From Streptomyces asoensis (GTDB lineage Bacteria; Actinomycetota; Actinomycetes; Streptomycetales; Streptomycetaceae): DNA of 64,000 bases. Numbering within the stretch: the stretch's first letter is position 1; each line of letters begins with the position of its first letter. Positions 31,695 through 43,627 of this stretch are shown piece by piece. Position numbers and translations under genes: made by a program. The notes under the pieces were generated by a model that worked only from the letters and a program-made list of their open reading frames with translations, made no database searches and was not told the DNA's origin. The stretch spans positions 8,680,001-8,744,000 of the forward strand of contig NZ_CP049838.1 in assembly GCF_013085465.1 (NCBI RefSeq), in the 5' to 3' direction.

Positions 31695-34298
31695 TCACGC
31701 CGCGCCGAACGCCGTGAACGCCCACCCCGTCGCCTGGTGCAGCGCGTCGTCCGGCAGCGCGGCACGGGCGTCCCGCAGGGCCTCGGCCAGGGAGAGACCC
31801 GCGCTGATGCCCTTGTGCAGGGCCAACATCAGCGGGACGACCGCCGCGTCGTTGACGGGCGCGCTGCTCGCCAGCACACCCGCCGTACCCAGCGGCAGCA
31901 ACGCCGTGACCAGGCCGAGGAGTTCGTCCGCGCCGACCGAGGCGAGCCGGGCGGTGTCGCAACTGGAGAGGATGATCCGGTACGGGCTGCGGGCGAGCCG
32001 CTCGAAGTCGTGGACGATCAGCGGCCCGTCCGCCATCCGCAGCGAGGAGAACATCGGGCTGTCGCCGCGGAACGTGCCGTGCGCGGCGATGTGCGCCAGC
32101 GCGGCCCCGTCCAACTCCTGGAGCACGCGCGACACATGGGCGTCCTCCTGCTCCAGTACGATCGGCCGGCCGTACCGCCCGGCGACCTCCGGCACCTCCG
32201 CCCCGCAGGACGCGAGCCCCGGGCCCCGTACGAGGACCTGCCGCCCGCCCGGGGGCGGTTCGGTCTCCCGCGCGCGCAGCCAGCCGCTGGCCGACGGCGA
32301 CACACTGACCACTCGCTCCCGCAGCGACGGCAGCAGCGCCCACGGCACCCGGTGCAGCCGGGCCGGCGGCACCACGACCAGCGGACCCGGGCCCAGGTGC
32401 CTCGCCGCCTCGCCGAGCAGCAGTTCCTCCAGCTTTCGCCCCGCCGCCTCCACCACCGGCAGTCGGCCCTCCGCGCCGGGGTGGGCCAGCCGCCGCAGCC
32501 CGGCCTGTACGTGTTCGGCCTCCCGCTCCGCCTCGGCCAGCAGCCCGCCCGCGAACCGGCGCACCCGCCCGCCCCCGCACAGCAGCACCTGAACCCGCCC
32601 GTCCAGTACGGCCAGTTCGACCAGCCGCCCGTCGCCGAGCCGCTCCAGCAGCCGGCCCGCGTCGAACCGGTCGCCGCCCCAGGGCGTGACCCCGCGGATG
32701 TGCAGGGTCCGGGACCGGATCTCCCGCTCCAGGCGCCGCTGTTCACGCTCCAGCGTCGGCACCGGCTTGCCGTCCATCCGGGCGGCCTCCGCGCGGGCGG
32801 CGATCACCCGGAAGGCGGTCAGCCCGCTCAGCAGCGCCGGGTCGGCCGGCGGCCGGGTGGGCGGCGTCGACAGCGCCGTGGCCCGCCACCGCTCGCTCCA
32901 CACCAGCAACTGCCGTGGCCCGCCCCGCTCCAGACTGACCTCCTGGGCCAGCGCGGCGAGCTCGGCGCCCTGTGCGGTGGCCCGGGCCCGCAGCTCCGAG
33001 GCGCCCAGCGTCGTCCGGTGGTCGTCGAGGACGTCGAGCCCGCGCCGGCAGGCCTCCAGCACGCCCCGGCCCGAGCCGGTGGCCCGCGCCCAGAGCGCCT
33101 GCGCCGCCCAGCCCGTCATCCGAGCCAGCGGCGGCCCGCTGCGCCGGCTGCGGGCCGCGATCTGGAGATACCGTTCGGCGTCCGTGGTCCAGTTCAGGTC
33201 CAGCGCGATCCGGCCCGCGAGCAGCCAGGCCTCCGGTGCGGCCGGCGCCTGGAAGGCGGCCAGCCGTTCGGCGAGCCTGGCGGCGTCCGCGACCAGCCGC
33301 CCCGAGGCGCGTCCGGTGGCCACCCGCGCCTCGATCAGCACCAGCCGGGCGTGCGTCTCCCACCAGGTGCGCCGCTGTCCCGCGAAGAGCCGCTCGGCCA
33401 CCGCCGCGCGCGCGATCGCCGTCCCCGGATCGCCCGCCAGCCGCGCCGCCCTCGCGGCCGCCAGCAGCAGCTCCGCCTTGCGCGTGGACTGCCCGCCGAT
33501 GCCGTCCAGCACCCCGATCGCCGCGTCCGCCTCGGCCAGCGCCTCCGGCGCGAGACCGGCCGCCATCAGGACCTCGCAGCGCCGGATGTTGAGCATGAAC
33601 GTCGGCGTGCCGAGCTTGGCGTACCGCTCCTCGGCCTCGTCGAGGAGCCGCAGGGCTGCGGGCACGTCACCGGAACGGAAGGCGGCGAGCCCCCGGCTCT
33701 CCACCGCGTCCGCCTTGTCGTGTTCCTGGCCGGTGGTGTCCCACAGCGCCTCGGCCGCCGTGAAGTCCGCCTCGGCCCGGTCCACCGCCCCGAGGGCCAG
33801 GTGCACGGTGGCGCGCAGGGTGAGGGCACGCGCCGTCCAGATGACGTCGTCGGCCTGACGCAGCACGGGGATCGTCCGGCGTACGTCCTCCAGTGCCTCG
33901 CGATGATGGCCGAGGACCCACAAGGAGTAGGCCCGCCGGTACATCACGCGCGCGCGGGTGTGGCCGGTCCCGCGCTCGACCCCCCGCTCGAAGGCGGCGA
34001 GCCCCTGCCGGGTGCGGCCCGCGTGCACCAGCGCCACGCCGAGCGTGCCGAGGACGTCCGCCTCCCGCTCGGCCGAGTCCGCGCGCGCCGCGAGGTCCCG
34101 GGCGCGCCGCAGATGGTCCAGGGCCAGACGCATGTCGCCCCAGTCCCGCTGCCAGATGCCGATCACCTGGTGGGCGACCGAGGCGTGCAACGGCGTCGGA
34201 TCGGTGTCGAGCACTCCTTCCGCCCGCGACAACGCGTCGCCCGGGGCGGCGAACACCATCGGCAGCAGTTCGAGAACCGAGTCGTTTCCCGCTGTCAC
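31695..34298 (-). CDS. TPR-CHAT caspase-like protease
   Basis: The 867-residue protein has about ten tetratricopeptide-like helical pairs (about residues 20-560) followed by a CHAT domain with the catalytic His740 in HIAAHGTF and Cys780 in ILSSCDTARL. CHAT domains are caspase-like peptidases that often act in stress or defence modules, with TPRs as sensor or scaffold. The GTG at 34298 is preferred; an ATG at 34259 is possible. It is divergent from a subtilisin-sigma factor operon, which suggests a joint pathway. No signal peptide, so cytoplasmic. Confidence 0.85.
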   Translation of the reverse strand: MTAGNDSVLELLPMVFAAPGDALSRAEGVLDTDPTPLHASVAHQVIGIWQRDWGDMRLALDHLRRARDLAARADSAEREADVLGTLGVALVHAGRTRQGLAAFERGVERGTGHTRARVMYRRAYSLWVLGHHREALEDVRRTIPVLRQADDVIWTARALTLRATVHLALGAVDRAEADFTAAEALWDTTGQEHDKADAVESRGLAAFRSGDVPAALRLLDEAEERYAKLGTPTFMLNIRRCEVLMAAGLAPEALAEADAAIGVLDGIGGQSTRKAELLLAAARAARLAGDPGTAIARAAVAERLFAGQRRTWWETHARLVLIEARVATGRASGRLVADAARLAERLAAFQAPAAPEAWLLAGRIALDLNWTTDAERYLQIAARSRRSGPPLARMTGWAAQALWARATGSGRGVLEACRRGLDVLDDHRTTLGASELRARATAQGAELAALAQEVSLERGGPRQLLVWSERWRATALSTPPTRPPADPALLSGLTAFRVIAARAEAARMDGKPVPTLEREQRRLEREIRSRTLHIRGVTPWGGDRFDAGRLLERLGDGRLVELAVLDGRVQVLLCGGGRVRRFAGGLLAEAEREAEHVQAGLRRLAHPGAEGRLPVVEAAGRKLEELLLGEAARHLGPGPLVVVPPARLHRVPWALLPSLRERVVSVSPSASGWLRARETEPPPGGRQVLVRGPGLASCGAEVPEVAGRYGRPIVLEQEDAHVSRVLQELDGAALAHIAAHGTFRGDSPMFSSLRMADGPLIVHDFERLARSPYRIILSSCDTARLASVGADELLGLVTALLPLGTAGVLASSAPVNDAAVVPLMLALHKGISAGLSLAEALRDARAALPDDALHQATGWAFTAFGAA

Positions 34299-34506
34299 TC
34301 CACGGATGGTAGTGCTCAGGCCTGCACGCCACACCGGTTCGGCACTGTATCCACCAGTAACAATTGGACGTCGTGTCAACGGAGTCGGCATCGTGAGGGG
34401 GCGCGCGGCCGCAACCGCACCACCCCCATCCGCCGTCGCACCACCTGTATCAGACGGCCGTCCCGCGGGTCTTGCTGTCGACCACCGGCACAGGGGAGGA
34501 CACGCC

Positions 34507-35934
34507 ATGGCACCACAGCGATTCCACGAGCAGTTCGACCACCTCCAACGTTCGCTGCCCGACGTCCCGTTGGCGATGGGGCCGGACGACTCCGCCGAGT
34601 TCATCTACGAGAAGGGCGTCGTCCTCGCACGCGACGGCGAGGAGGCCCGGGTCGTCGAGGACGCCGTCCGCTCGCACTTCACCGCGACCGAGGGCCTGGT
34701 CCCCGACCATGTGCGCCGGGCGGGCCCGGAGACCAACCGCTCCGGCATCACCCGGATCCGGGTCGGCGACCCCGGCGAGGGCGGCCGCGGCGCCGACCAC
34801 ACCGTCGCGGGGGCCCTGCGCGCGCTGCGGGAGACGGAGGGCCGCGCGGGCCGCCGCCTGATCAGCCGCAACCACCTGGTGTCGATCGCCGTCAACGCCT
34901 GCCCCGGCGACGAACCGGTGCCCGCCCCGCGCAGCGCCCAGCCCAACCCCGGCGCGGCACCGGCGGCCGACGGCGCGGAGGACGCCGACGCCGTCGGCGT
35001 GCTCGTCGTCGACACCGGCCTGACCCACGACTACCGCTCCTACCCGCTGCTGGCCCGCACCGAGGGCGACGCCCAGGTCAGGGAGACCGACGAGGACGGG
35101 ATCCTCCAGCAGTACGTCGGCCACGGCACGTTCATCGCCGGGCTCGTCGCGGCCGTCGCGCCGAACACCGACGTCACCGTGCGGGGCACCCTCAACGACG
35201 CCGGCGCGATCCTGGAGTCCGAGTTCGGCGAGCGGCTCTTCGACGCCGTCCAGGACGGCTGGCCCGACATCATCAGCCTCTCCGCGGGCACCTCCAACGG
35301 CCGGGTGGACGGCCTGCTCGGCGTGGCCGCGTTCATGGAGGAACTCCAGTCCCGGGGCACCCTGTTGGTCGCGGCCGCCGGCAACAACGGCAGCGCCGCG
35401 CCCTTCTGGCCCGCCGCCTACGCCTCACTGCCCGAGTACGCCGACGCGGTGCTGTCGGTGGGTGCGCTGCGCGGCGACGGCGAGTTCGGCGCCTGCTTCA
35501 GCAACCACGGCCCCTGGGTGAAGGTCTACGCCCCCGGCGAGCGCCTCACCAGCGCCCTCACCGGGTTCGACACCCCCGTCCCGTACGTCTACCAGCACTC
35601 CACCTACGAGGCCTGCCGCTACGGCTTCACCTACTCCTGCACCTGCCGCTCCCCGCGCCACACCGGTGTGTTGAGCGAGGCGCAGCAGGTCAGCCCGGGC
35701 AAGCCGGACCAGGTGATGTTCGAGGGACTGGCGTCCTGGAGCGGTACGTCCTTCGCGACCCCCCTGGTGGCCGGGCTGGTCGCGGCCTACATGACCGCGC
35801 ACCGGCTGACCGATCCACGGGCCGCCGCCCGCCGGCTCCTCGCCACCGGTTCCGAGTTCGCGGAGGTGCGGGGCGCGCACGTCCCGGCACTGCTTCCGCC
35901 CACCTGGCAGCCGGTCGAGGTCGGTACGGCGTGA
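34507..35934 (+). CDS. S8 (subtilisin-type) serine protease, intracellular
   Basis: The 475-residue protein has the S8 triad: Asp169 in LVVDTGLTH, His206 in VGHGTFIAG and Ser415 in SGTSFATPLVAG, with the oxyanion Asn293 in AAAGNNG. The first 160 residues are a non-catalytic N-terminal domain without signal peptide. A Cys-rich insert (CRYGFTYSCTCR) sits before the serine motif. A good ribosome site (AGGGGAGGACACGCC) precedes the ATG. It leads an operon with a sigma factor gene and is divergent from the CHAT protease gene. Confidence 0.88.
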   Translation: MAPQRFHEQFDHLQRSLPDVPLAMGPDDSAEFIYEKGVVLARDGEEARVVEDAVRSHFTATEGLVPDHVRRAGPETNRSGITRIRVGDPGEGGRGADHTVAGALRALRETEGRAGRRLISRNHLVSIAVNACPGDEPVPAPRSAQPNPGAAPAADGAEDADAVGVLVVDTGLTHDYRSYPLLARTEGDAQVRETDEDGILQQYVGHGTFIAGLVAAVAPNTDVTVRGTLNDAGAILESEFGERLFDAVQDGWPDIISLSAGTSNGRVDGLLGVAAFMEELQSRGTLLVAAAGNNGSAAPFWPAAYASLPEYADAVLSVGALRGDGEFGACFSNHGPWVKVYAPGERLTSALTGFDTPVPYVYQHSTYEACRYGFTYSCTCRSPRHTGVLSEAQQVSPGKPDQVMFEGLASWSGTSFATPLVAGLVAAYMTAHRLTDPRAAARRLLATGSEFAEVRGAHVPALLPPTWQPVEVGTA

Positions 35935-35941
35935 GGGCGGC

Positions 35942-36580
35942 ATGACGTCCGAGAGGGGCCCCGCCACGGCGTACGATGACAGGCCGTACACGAGGGGTGG
36001 GGCCGTGGACCGTACTGATGTCGGTGCGCTCGTCCAGTCCGCCGTCGACGGTGACACGGCGGCCTGGAAAGCGCTGGTGGACGGGCTGAGCCCATTGGTG
36101 TGGTCGGTCGTGCGCGCGCATCGGCTCTCCGATGCCGACGGGCACGAGGTGTACCAGACCGTGTGGTTCCGCTTCGCCCAGCATCTCGGGCGGATCCGGG
36201 AGCCGCACAAGGCCGGTTCGTGGCTCGCGAGCACCGCGCGCAACGAGTGCCTGAAAGTGATCAAGAGCTTAAGGCGGCTGACCCCGACCGACGATCCCCT
36301 GCTGCTCGACCGCGCCAGCGAGGACCTGACTCCCGAGCAGTCGGTCCTGGACTCGGAGGAGGCGGCCGCGCAGAGCGAGCGGGTCCGGTTCCTGTGGCAG
36401 GAGTTCGAGGCGCTCGGCGAGCGCTGCCGGCAGCTGCTGCGGGTCCTGATCGCCTCGCCGCCGCCCAGTTATCAGGAAGTGTCGGCCGCCCTGGGCATCG
36501 CCGTCGGCAGCATCGGACCGATGCGCCAGCGATGTCTGCGCCGCCTGCGCGCCCGACTCGACGCACGGGGAGCTCTGTGA
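35942..36580 (+). CDS. ECF-like RNA polymerase sigma factor
   Basis: The protein has sigma region 2 (DGLSPLVWSVVRAHRLSDAD, HEVYQTVWFRFAQHLGRI, with NECLKVIKSLRR as the DNA-contact end) and region 4 (EALGERCRQLLRVLIA, then SYQEVSAALGIAVGSIGPMR). The ATG at 35942 gives 212 aa; a GTG at 36005 preceded by AGGGG is an equally good start, and a TACGAT -10-like box lies between them. The gene starts 7 bp after the protease stop. It probably directs a stress regulon that includes this module. Confidence 0.86.
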   Translation: MTSERGPATAYDDRPYTRGGAVDRTDVGALVQSAVDGDTAAWKALVDGLSPLVWSVVRAHRLSDADGHEVYQTVWFRFAQHLGRIREPHKAGSWLASTARNECLKVIKSLRRLTPTDDPLLLDRASEDLTPEQSVLDSEEAAAQSERVRFLWQEFEALGERCRQLLRVLIASPPPSYQEVSAALGIAVGSIGPMRQRCLRRLRARLDARGAL

Positions 36581-37101
36581 ACGGCATGAACGGCAGGAAC
36601 GGTATGAACGGCAGGAACGAGGACGAGCAGGACGACATCTTCGGCGAAGTCCCCTTCGTCGACGAGGAGTTCGACCACGACCGGCTGGAGGAGGAACTCC
36701 GCCAGGCCGCCGCCATCCTGGACCCGGTCCCCGCCGAGCTGCGGCGGGCCGCCATCGAGGCCTACACGCTGCACGACCTGGACGCCCGGATCGCCGAGCT
36801 GACGTTCGACTCGTTGGTCGACGCCATCCCGGTGCGGGGAGCGGTGGACGTGCCGCGGATGCTGACCTTCCACACGGGTGGGCTGACGGTCGACGTGGAG
36901 GTGACCGACGAGGGGCTGATGGGTCAGCTGCTGCCGCCCCAGTCGGCCTCGATCGAGGTCCTGCACGGCCCCCGGGCGGGCGCCCCGCTCACCGCCGACG
37001 ACATGGGCCGTTTCGCCTGCGACACGCCTCCGGGCGGCCCGTTCGCCCTGCGGCTGCGGACCGGCGCGGAGGTGGTCGTGACGGAGTGGCTGCGCGCCTG
37101 A
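36577..37101 (+). CDS. Conserved-looking protein downstream of the sigma factor, possible partner
   Basis: The 174-residue protein has no family I recognise. It starts with a repeated NGMNGRN stretch encoded by a short tandem repeat, then an acidic helical part (DEEFDHDRLEEELRQAAAIL) and a beta-rich domain (FHTGGLTVDVEVTDEGLMGQ to EVVVTEWLRA). The GTG overlaps the sigma factor stop, so translation is coupled, as for an anti-sigma or co-factor. That role is a guess. The 240 bp after it, up to 37341, hold nothing I can support. Confidence 0.6.
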   Translation: MNGMNGRNGMNGRNEDEQDDIFGEVPFVDEEFDHDRLEEELRQAAAILDPVPAELRRAAIEAYTLHDLDARIAELTFDSLVDAIPVRGAVDVPRMLTFHTGGLTVDVEVTDEGLMGQLLPPQSASIEVLHGPRAGAPLTADDMGRFACDTPPGGPFALRLRTGAEVVVTEWLRA

Positions 37102-37341
37102 GGCCGGAGGCGACGGGCGGGTTTGGCGGCCCCCGGACGACGGTCCTCCGCGGCGGGGCGACCCGGTCGGCCGGGACCGCGAGCCGCAGCCCCGGCAGCC
37201 GGCCGACGGCGCGTCCACCGGCGTGCCCACCGGCGGCCGGGGGCCCGGCCGACCGGCGCGGCGGTCTCCGCGGCCCCGGTCGTGCCACCCGCCGTCACCC
37301 GGCCCCGGCGGCCCGTCCGGTGCGGGTGCGCGGGCCGGAGG

Positions 37342-38142
37342 TCAGCCGCTGACGGCGTCCACGAGGGCTGCGAGTGCCGAGGCGAGCCGGGTGAGTCCCG
37401 GCCCGGCCGGTCCGCCCGGCTCGGTCATGTACGTGTCCCGCCGGATCTCCACCATCAGCGCGCTCACCCGCGGCTCCTTCCCGTAGTGCTCCAGGGGCAC
37501 ATAGGCCCCCGCGAACGGGCTGTCGAGCCCGATTTCCCCCACCGCCTCCCCGAACGCCTTCCGCGCGGCGCCGAGCAGCTCGGGCGGGGTGTGGAAGGCG
37601 TCGGTGCCGAGGCAGACCGGCGGCCGCGGTCCCTCGCCGTGCAGCTCGTAGGGCAGCGGTTCGGTGGGGTAGGAGTGCACATCGACGACCACGGCCCGTC
37701 CGACGGCCGCCAGCCGCTCGGCGACGGCGTCGGTCATCGCCTGCGCGTACGGCCGGAAGTAGCGGGCGACGAGCGGCTCGGGGTCGGTCTCCCGGGGCCG
37801 CAGCACCTCGCGGTGCGTGGTCCGCGTGTACACGGCGCCCATGCCGACGGCCCGCATCTCCTCGCGCTCGTCCGGGAACCGCTCCGGATCGACGACCAGC
37901 CGCGACAGCCGGTTCACGAACCGCCAGGGCGTCACCCCCGCCAGCCGCGCCGCCGCCTCGGCGAGCTCCGCGGTGTGCGAGTCGGTGATGTGGTCCAGTT
38001 CCCGCTCCAGCGCCCCGTCGTCCAGCACGATGCCCGCCCGCACCCCGGCCGGTATCTCCCGCGCCGAGTGCGGCACATGAAGGATCACCGGCGAGTCGGC
38101 GGCGCCGGGAAGGAAGGCGTAGGACGGTGCGGCAGGGGTCAT
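37342..38142 (-). CDS. N-formylglutamate amidohydrolase-like protein
   Basis: The 266-residue protein has the family opening PVILHVPHSAREIP (metal-binding His), a conserved DSHTAEL, the NRLSRLVVDPERF loop, and VVVDVHSYPTEPLPY. N-formylglutamate deformylase (HutG-type) is the last step of one histidine degradation route; many relatives have unknown substrates. The ATG at 38142 follows GGAG; an ATG at 38172 is an alternative. No other hut genes are in the window. Confidence 0.82.
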   Translation of the reverse strand: MTPAAPSYAFLPGAADSPVILHVPHSAREIPAGVRAGIVLDDGALERELDHITDSHTAELAEAAARLAGVTPWRFVNRLSRLVVDPERFPDEREEMRAVGMGAVYTRTTHREVLRPRETDPEPLVARYFRPYAQAMTDAVAERLAAVGRAVVVDVHSYPTEPLPYELHGEGPRPPVCLGTDAFHTPPELLGAARKAFGEAVGEIGLDSPFAGAYVPLEHYGKEPRVSALMVEIRRDTYMTEPGGPAGPGLTRLASALAALVDAVSG

Positions 38143-38269
38143 GAGGCTGCTCCGGGGCGTTGTCGGTGGCATGGCGCATGATCAAGATGCCATATCCACC
38201 CGTCCGGGCGACATGTGCCGCTGTTGCCGTCACGAAAGCCGGTTTGCCCCGACCCCGGCGGACACACGG

Positions 38270-38302
38270 CCGCCCCGGCCGGGAGAGACCCGGCCGGGGC
38301 GG
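38270..38302 (-). terminator. Strong terminator after icd
   Basis: CCGCCCCGGCCGGG (38270-38283) pairs perfectly with CCCGGCCGGGGCGG (38289-38302) around an AGAGA loop, 20 bp past the icd stop on the minus strand. Confidence 0.75.
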
Positions 38303-38321
38303 AGGTGGGTGTTCCGGTGCG

Positions 38322-40750
<2,429 letters not shown>

Positions 40751-42298
40751 ATGAGATATCGCAGCAGAGTGACGGCCCCGGCGGCCGCGCTGATCGGCAC
40801 GGCAGCAGTCCTGGCCGGGGGAAACACGGCATTCGCGGACACGGACACCAAGCCCGGTGACACCCCGGGTCCCGAGACCCTCGGCGACCCCGTCTTCCCG
40901 GCCCTGGGCAACGACGGCTACCGCGTCGGCGCCTACCACCTCGACTTCTCCTACGACCCGTCGACCTCCCTGGTCGACGCCACGGCGACCCTGGAGCTGC
41001 GCACGACGCAGGCCCTCAGCCGCCTCTCGCTGGACGCCCTGGGCCTGGACATACGCACGGTCCGCGTCGACGGCCGCACGGCCACCTTCGAACAGGTGGA
41101 CGAAAAGCTGCGGATCACCCCGGCCCGGCCGCTGCCCGCCCGGGCCCGGGTCACCGTGTGCGTGACCTACACGGCGGACCCGCGCCGTGCGCTCGCGCAC
41201 ACCGCCTGGGTCCCGACGGCGGACGGGTTCGCGATCTGTCCCCAGCCGGACTCGGCGCACACCGTCTTCCCCTGCAACGACCATCCGTCGGACAAGGCGG
41301 ACTTCACCTTCCGTATCACCGTCCCCGCCGCCCTGCGGGCCGTCGCGAGCGGCTCGCTCGTGTGCACCGAGAACCTGGCCGGCGACCGGACCGCGTACAC
41401 CTACCGCTCCCGCTCGCCGATCGCCACCGAACTGGTGCAGATCACCGTCGGCGACTATGTCGTGAAGGAGCGCCGGGGACCGCACGGACTGCCGCTGCGC
41501 GACGTCGTCCCGACCGCGCGGGCCGAGGCCCTGGAGCCCGCCCTCGCGCTCACCCCCGGCCTGGTCGAGTGGATCGAGGCACGGCTGGGCGCCTACCCCT
41601 TCGAGACGTACGGACTGCTGCCCTGCAACTCCGACGACCCGAACGCCTTCGACTTCACGGGCCTGGAGACCCAGACCCTCACCCTGTACAAGCCGAACTA
41701 CCTGCTCCAGGCGGAGCCGAAGATCGGCTCGCACATGATGCACGAGCTGGTCCACTCCTACTTCGGCAACAGCGTCAGCCCCGCCACCTGGGCCGACCTG
41801 TGGCTCAACGAGGGCCACGCCGACTTCTACGGGCTGCTGTACCGCTACGAGCGGGGCTGGGCGGACTCCCTGGGCCTGACCACCTTCGAGGCCCGGATGA
41901 AGGACACCTACGCCCGCGGCGACCAGTGGCGCAGGACCTCCGGCCCGGTCGCCGCGCCGAACGCGGTCAACCTCTTCGACAGCCAGCGCTACCTGGGCGG
42001 CGTCCTCGTCCTGTACGCACTGCGGCAGCTCATCGGCGAGGACGCCTTCCACGCGGTCGAGCGGACCTTCCTGGCCCGCCACCGCAACTCCTCGGCGTCG
42101 ACGGAGGACTACATCACCCTCGCCTCGCACACCTGCGGGCAGGACGTGTCCGGCTTCCTGCGGGACTGGCTGTACGGCACGACGACACCGAGGATGCCCG
42201 GCCATCCGGACTGGACGGTCACCCCGGTGACGCCGTCGCTCACCGCCCCGCGCCGGCAGGCGGGCGTGCGCTGGCACGAGAACTCGGCCACGCTCTGA
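40751..42298 (+). CDS. Secreted M1-family zinc aminopeptidase
   Basis: The 515-residue protein has a signal peptide (about residues 1-30, ending near TAFA) and the M1 zinc site HELVH (His331, His335) with the third ligand Glu354 in LNEGHAD, 18 residues later as expected. The usual GAMEN exopeptidase motif reads GLETQTL, a known variant in actinobacterial relatives. The N-terminal beta domain is present (YHLDFSYDPSTSLVDATATL). It should trim peptides outside the cell. Confidence 0.9.
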   Translation: MRYRSRVTAPAAALIGTAAVLAGGNTAFADTDTKPGDTPGPETLGDPVFPALGNDGYRVGAYHLDFSYDPSTSLVDATATLELRTTQALSRLSLDALGLDIRTVRVDGRTATFEQVDEKLRITPARPLPARARVTVCVTYTADPRRALAHTAWVPTADGFAICPQPDSAHTVFPCNDHPSDKADFTFRITVPAALRAVASGSLVCTENLAGDRTAYTYRSRSPIATELVQITVGDYVVKERRGPHGLPLRDVVPTARAEALEPALALTPGLVEWIEARLGAYPFETYGLLPCNSDDPNAFDFTGLETQTLTLYKPNYLLQAEPKIGSHMMHELVHSYFGNSVSPATWADLWLNEGHADFYGLLYRYERGWADSLGLTTFEARMKDTYARGDQWRRTSGPVAAPNAVNLFDSQRYLGGVLVLYALRQLIGEDAFHAVERTFLARHRNSSASTEDYITLASHTCGQDVSGFLRDWLYGTTTPRMPGHPDWTVTPVTPSLTAPRRQAGVRWHENSATL

Positions 42299-42301
42299 CC
42301 C

Positions 42302-42324
42302 GGCGGCCGACGCCGTCGGCCGCC
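42302..42324. terminator. Bidirectional terminator between M1 peptidase and MscS genes
   Basis: GGCGGCCGAC-GCC-GTCGGCCGCC, a perfect 10-bp stem in the 27-bp gap between convergent genes. Confidence 0.75.
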
Positions 42325-42325
42325 G

Positions 42326-43426
42326 TCAGTCGTGCAGGGCGGTCATCCCGCCCTGCACGAAGTCGTCGTCGCCGGTCCGCTGCTGCGGGATGACGACCGT
42401 GCCCGACTGCAACGCCACCGTGCGGGCCGGCGCCGGGATCCGGATGCCCTCCTCGCGGTAGCGGCGGTGCAGCCGCTTGATGAACTCGTGCTTGATCCGG
42501 TACTGGTCGCTGAACTCGCCGACGCCCAGGATCACCGTGAAGCCGATCCGCGAGTCGCCGAAGGTGTGGAAGCGGATGGCGGGTTCGTGGTCCGGGAGGG
42601 CGCCGTCGACGCCCGTCATGACCTCCGCGATGACCTCCGAGGTCACCCGCTCCACATGCTCCAGGTCACTGTCGTAGGCCACACCCACCTGCACCAGGAT
42701 CGTCAACTGCTGCTCGGGACGCATGTAGTTGGTCATGTTCGTCTTGGCGAGCTGCCCATTGGGGATGACGACGAGGTTGTTGGAGAGGGCGCGCACGGTC
42801 GTCTGACGCCAGTTGATGTCCTCGACATAGCCCTCCTCGCCGCTGCTCAGCTTGATGTAGTCACCGCGCTGGACGGTCTTGGAGGCCAGGATGTGGATGC
42901 CCGCGAACAGGTTCGCGAGGGTGTCCTGGAGGGCCAGCGCGACGGCCAGACCACCGACGCCCAGGGCGGTGAGCAGCGGGGCTATGGAGATGCCCAGCGT
43001 CTGGAGCACCACCAGGAAGCCGATCGCCAGGACCAGGATCCGGGTGATGTTCACGAAGATCGTGGCCGACCCGGCGACTCCGGAGCGCGAGGAGGTCACC
43101 GACTGCACGAGCCCGGCGACGACCCGCGCCGCCGACACGGTCACCACGAAGATCAGCAGCACCGTCAGACACTGGTTGACGGTGTGCTGGACGGCCTTCG
43201 TCAGCGGCAGCACCGCGGCCGCGGCCGCCGCGCCGGCGGCGATCAACGACCACGGCACCACGGTGCGCAGCGCGTCCACGACGACGTCGTCGCCGCTCCA
43301 CTTCGTGCGCTTGGCGTGCTTCGCCAGCCAGCGCAGCAGGGTGCGGGACAGGAAGGCGGCCAACAGGCCGGTGGCCAGGGCGATTCCGGCGATGACTCCG
43401 TCGTCCAGGGTCAGGGCGCGGTTCAC
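42326..43426 (-). CDS. MscS-type mechanosensitive channel
   Basis: The 366-residue protein has about four N-terminal hydrophobic helices, the pore helix region GVGGLAVALALQDTLANLFAG, and the beta domain start ASKTVQRGDYIKLSSGEEGY followed by VEDINWRQTTVRALSNNLVV and IPNGQLA, all hallmarks of MscS. It releases solutes on hypo-osmotic shock. The GTG at 43426 follows GGAGGTGACCG. The last codons (QGGMTALHD) encode a perfect hairpin in the DNA. Confidence 0.92.
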   Translation of the reverse strand: MNRALTLDDGVIAGIALATGLLAAFLSRTLLRWLAKHAKRTKWSGDDVVVDALRTVVPWSLIAAGAAAAAAVLPLTKAVQHTVNQCLTVLLIFVVTVSAARVVAGLVQSVTSSRSGVAGSATIFVNITRILVLAIGFLVVLQTLGISIAPLLTALGVGGLAVALALQDTLANLFAGIHILASKTVQRGDYIKLSSGEEGYVEDINWRQTTVRALSNNLVVIPNGQLAKTNMTNYMRPEQQLTILVQVGVAYDSDLEHVERVTSEVIAEVMTGVDGALPDHEPAIRFHTFGDSRIGFTVILGVGEFSDQYRIKHEFIKRLHRRYREEGIRIPAPARTVALQSGTVVIPQQRTGDDDFVQGGMTALHD

Positions 43427-43521
43427 CGGTCACCTCCGGGAAGTCGATCCGCGGCACACGGGGCCGCCGACGGCCGGCTGTGAAGTCTCGTCACGATGTC
43501 ACCTGTTCGGTTCCGGGATGT

Positions 43522-43559
43522 GCGGTCGGGCCCGCCGTTCGCGGAGCGGGCGCGACCGC
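43522..43559 (-). terminator. Hairpin after the amino-acid permease gene
   Basis: GCGGTCG-GG-CCCGC pairs with GCGGG-CG-CGACCGC around a 10-nt loop, about 70 bp past the permease stop on the minus strand. Confidence 0.5.
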
Positions 43560-43627
43560 TCATCCTGCCGTATCCGGCACGGGAGTTCGTACCCGAGGAT
43601 CCGGTCGCGGTGGCGGGATCCCGCAGC

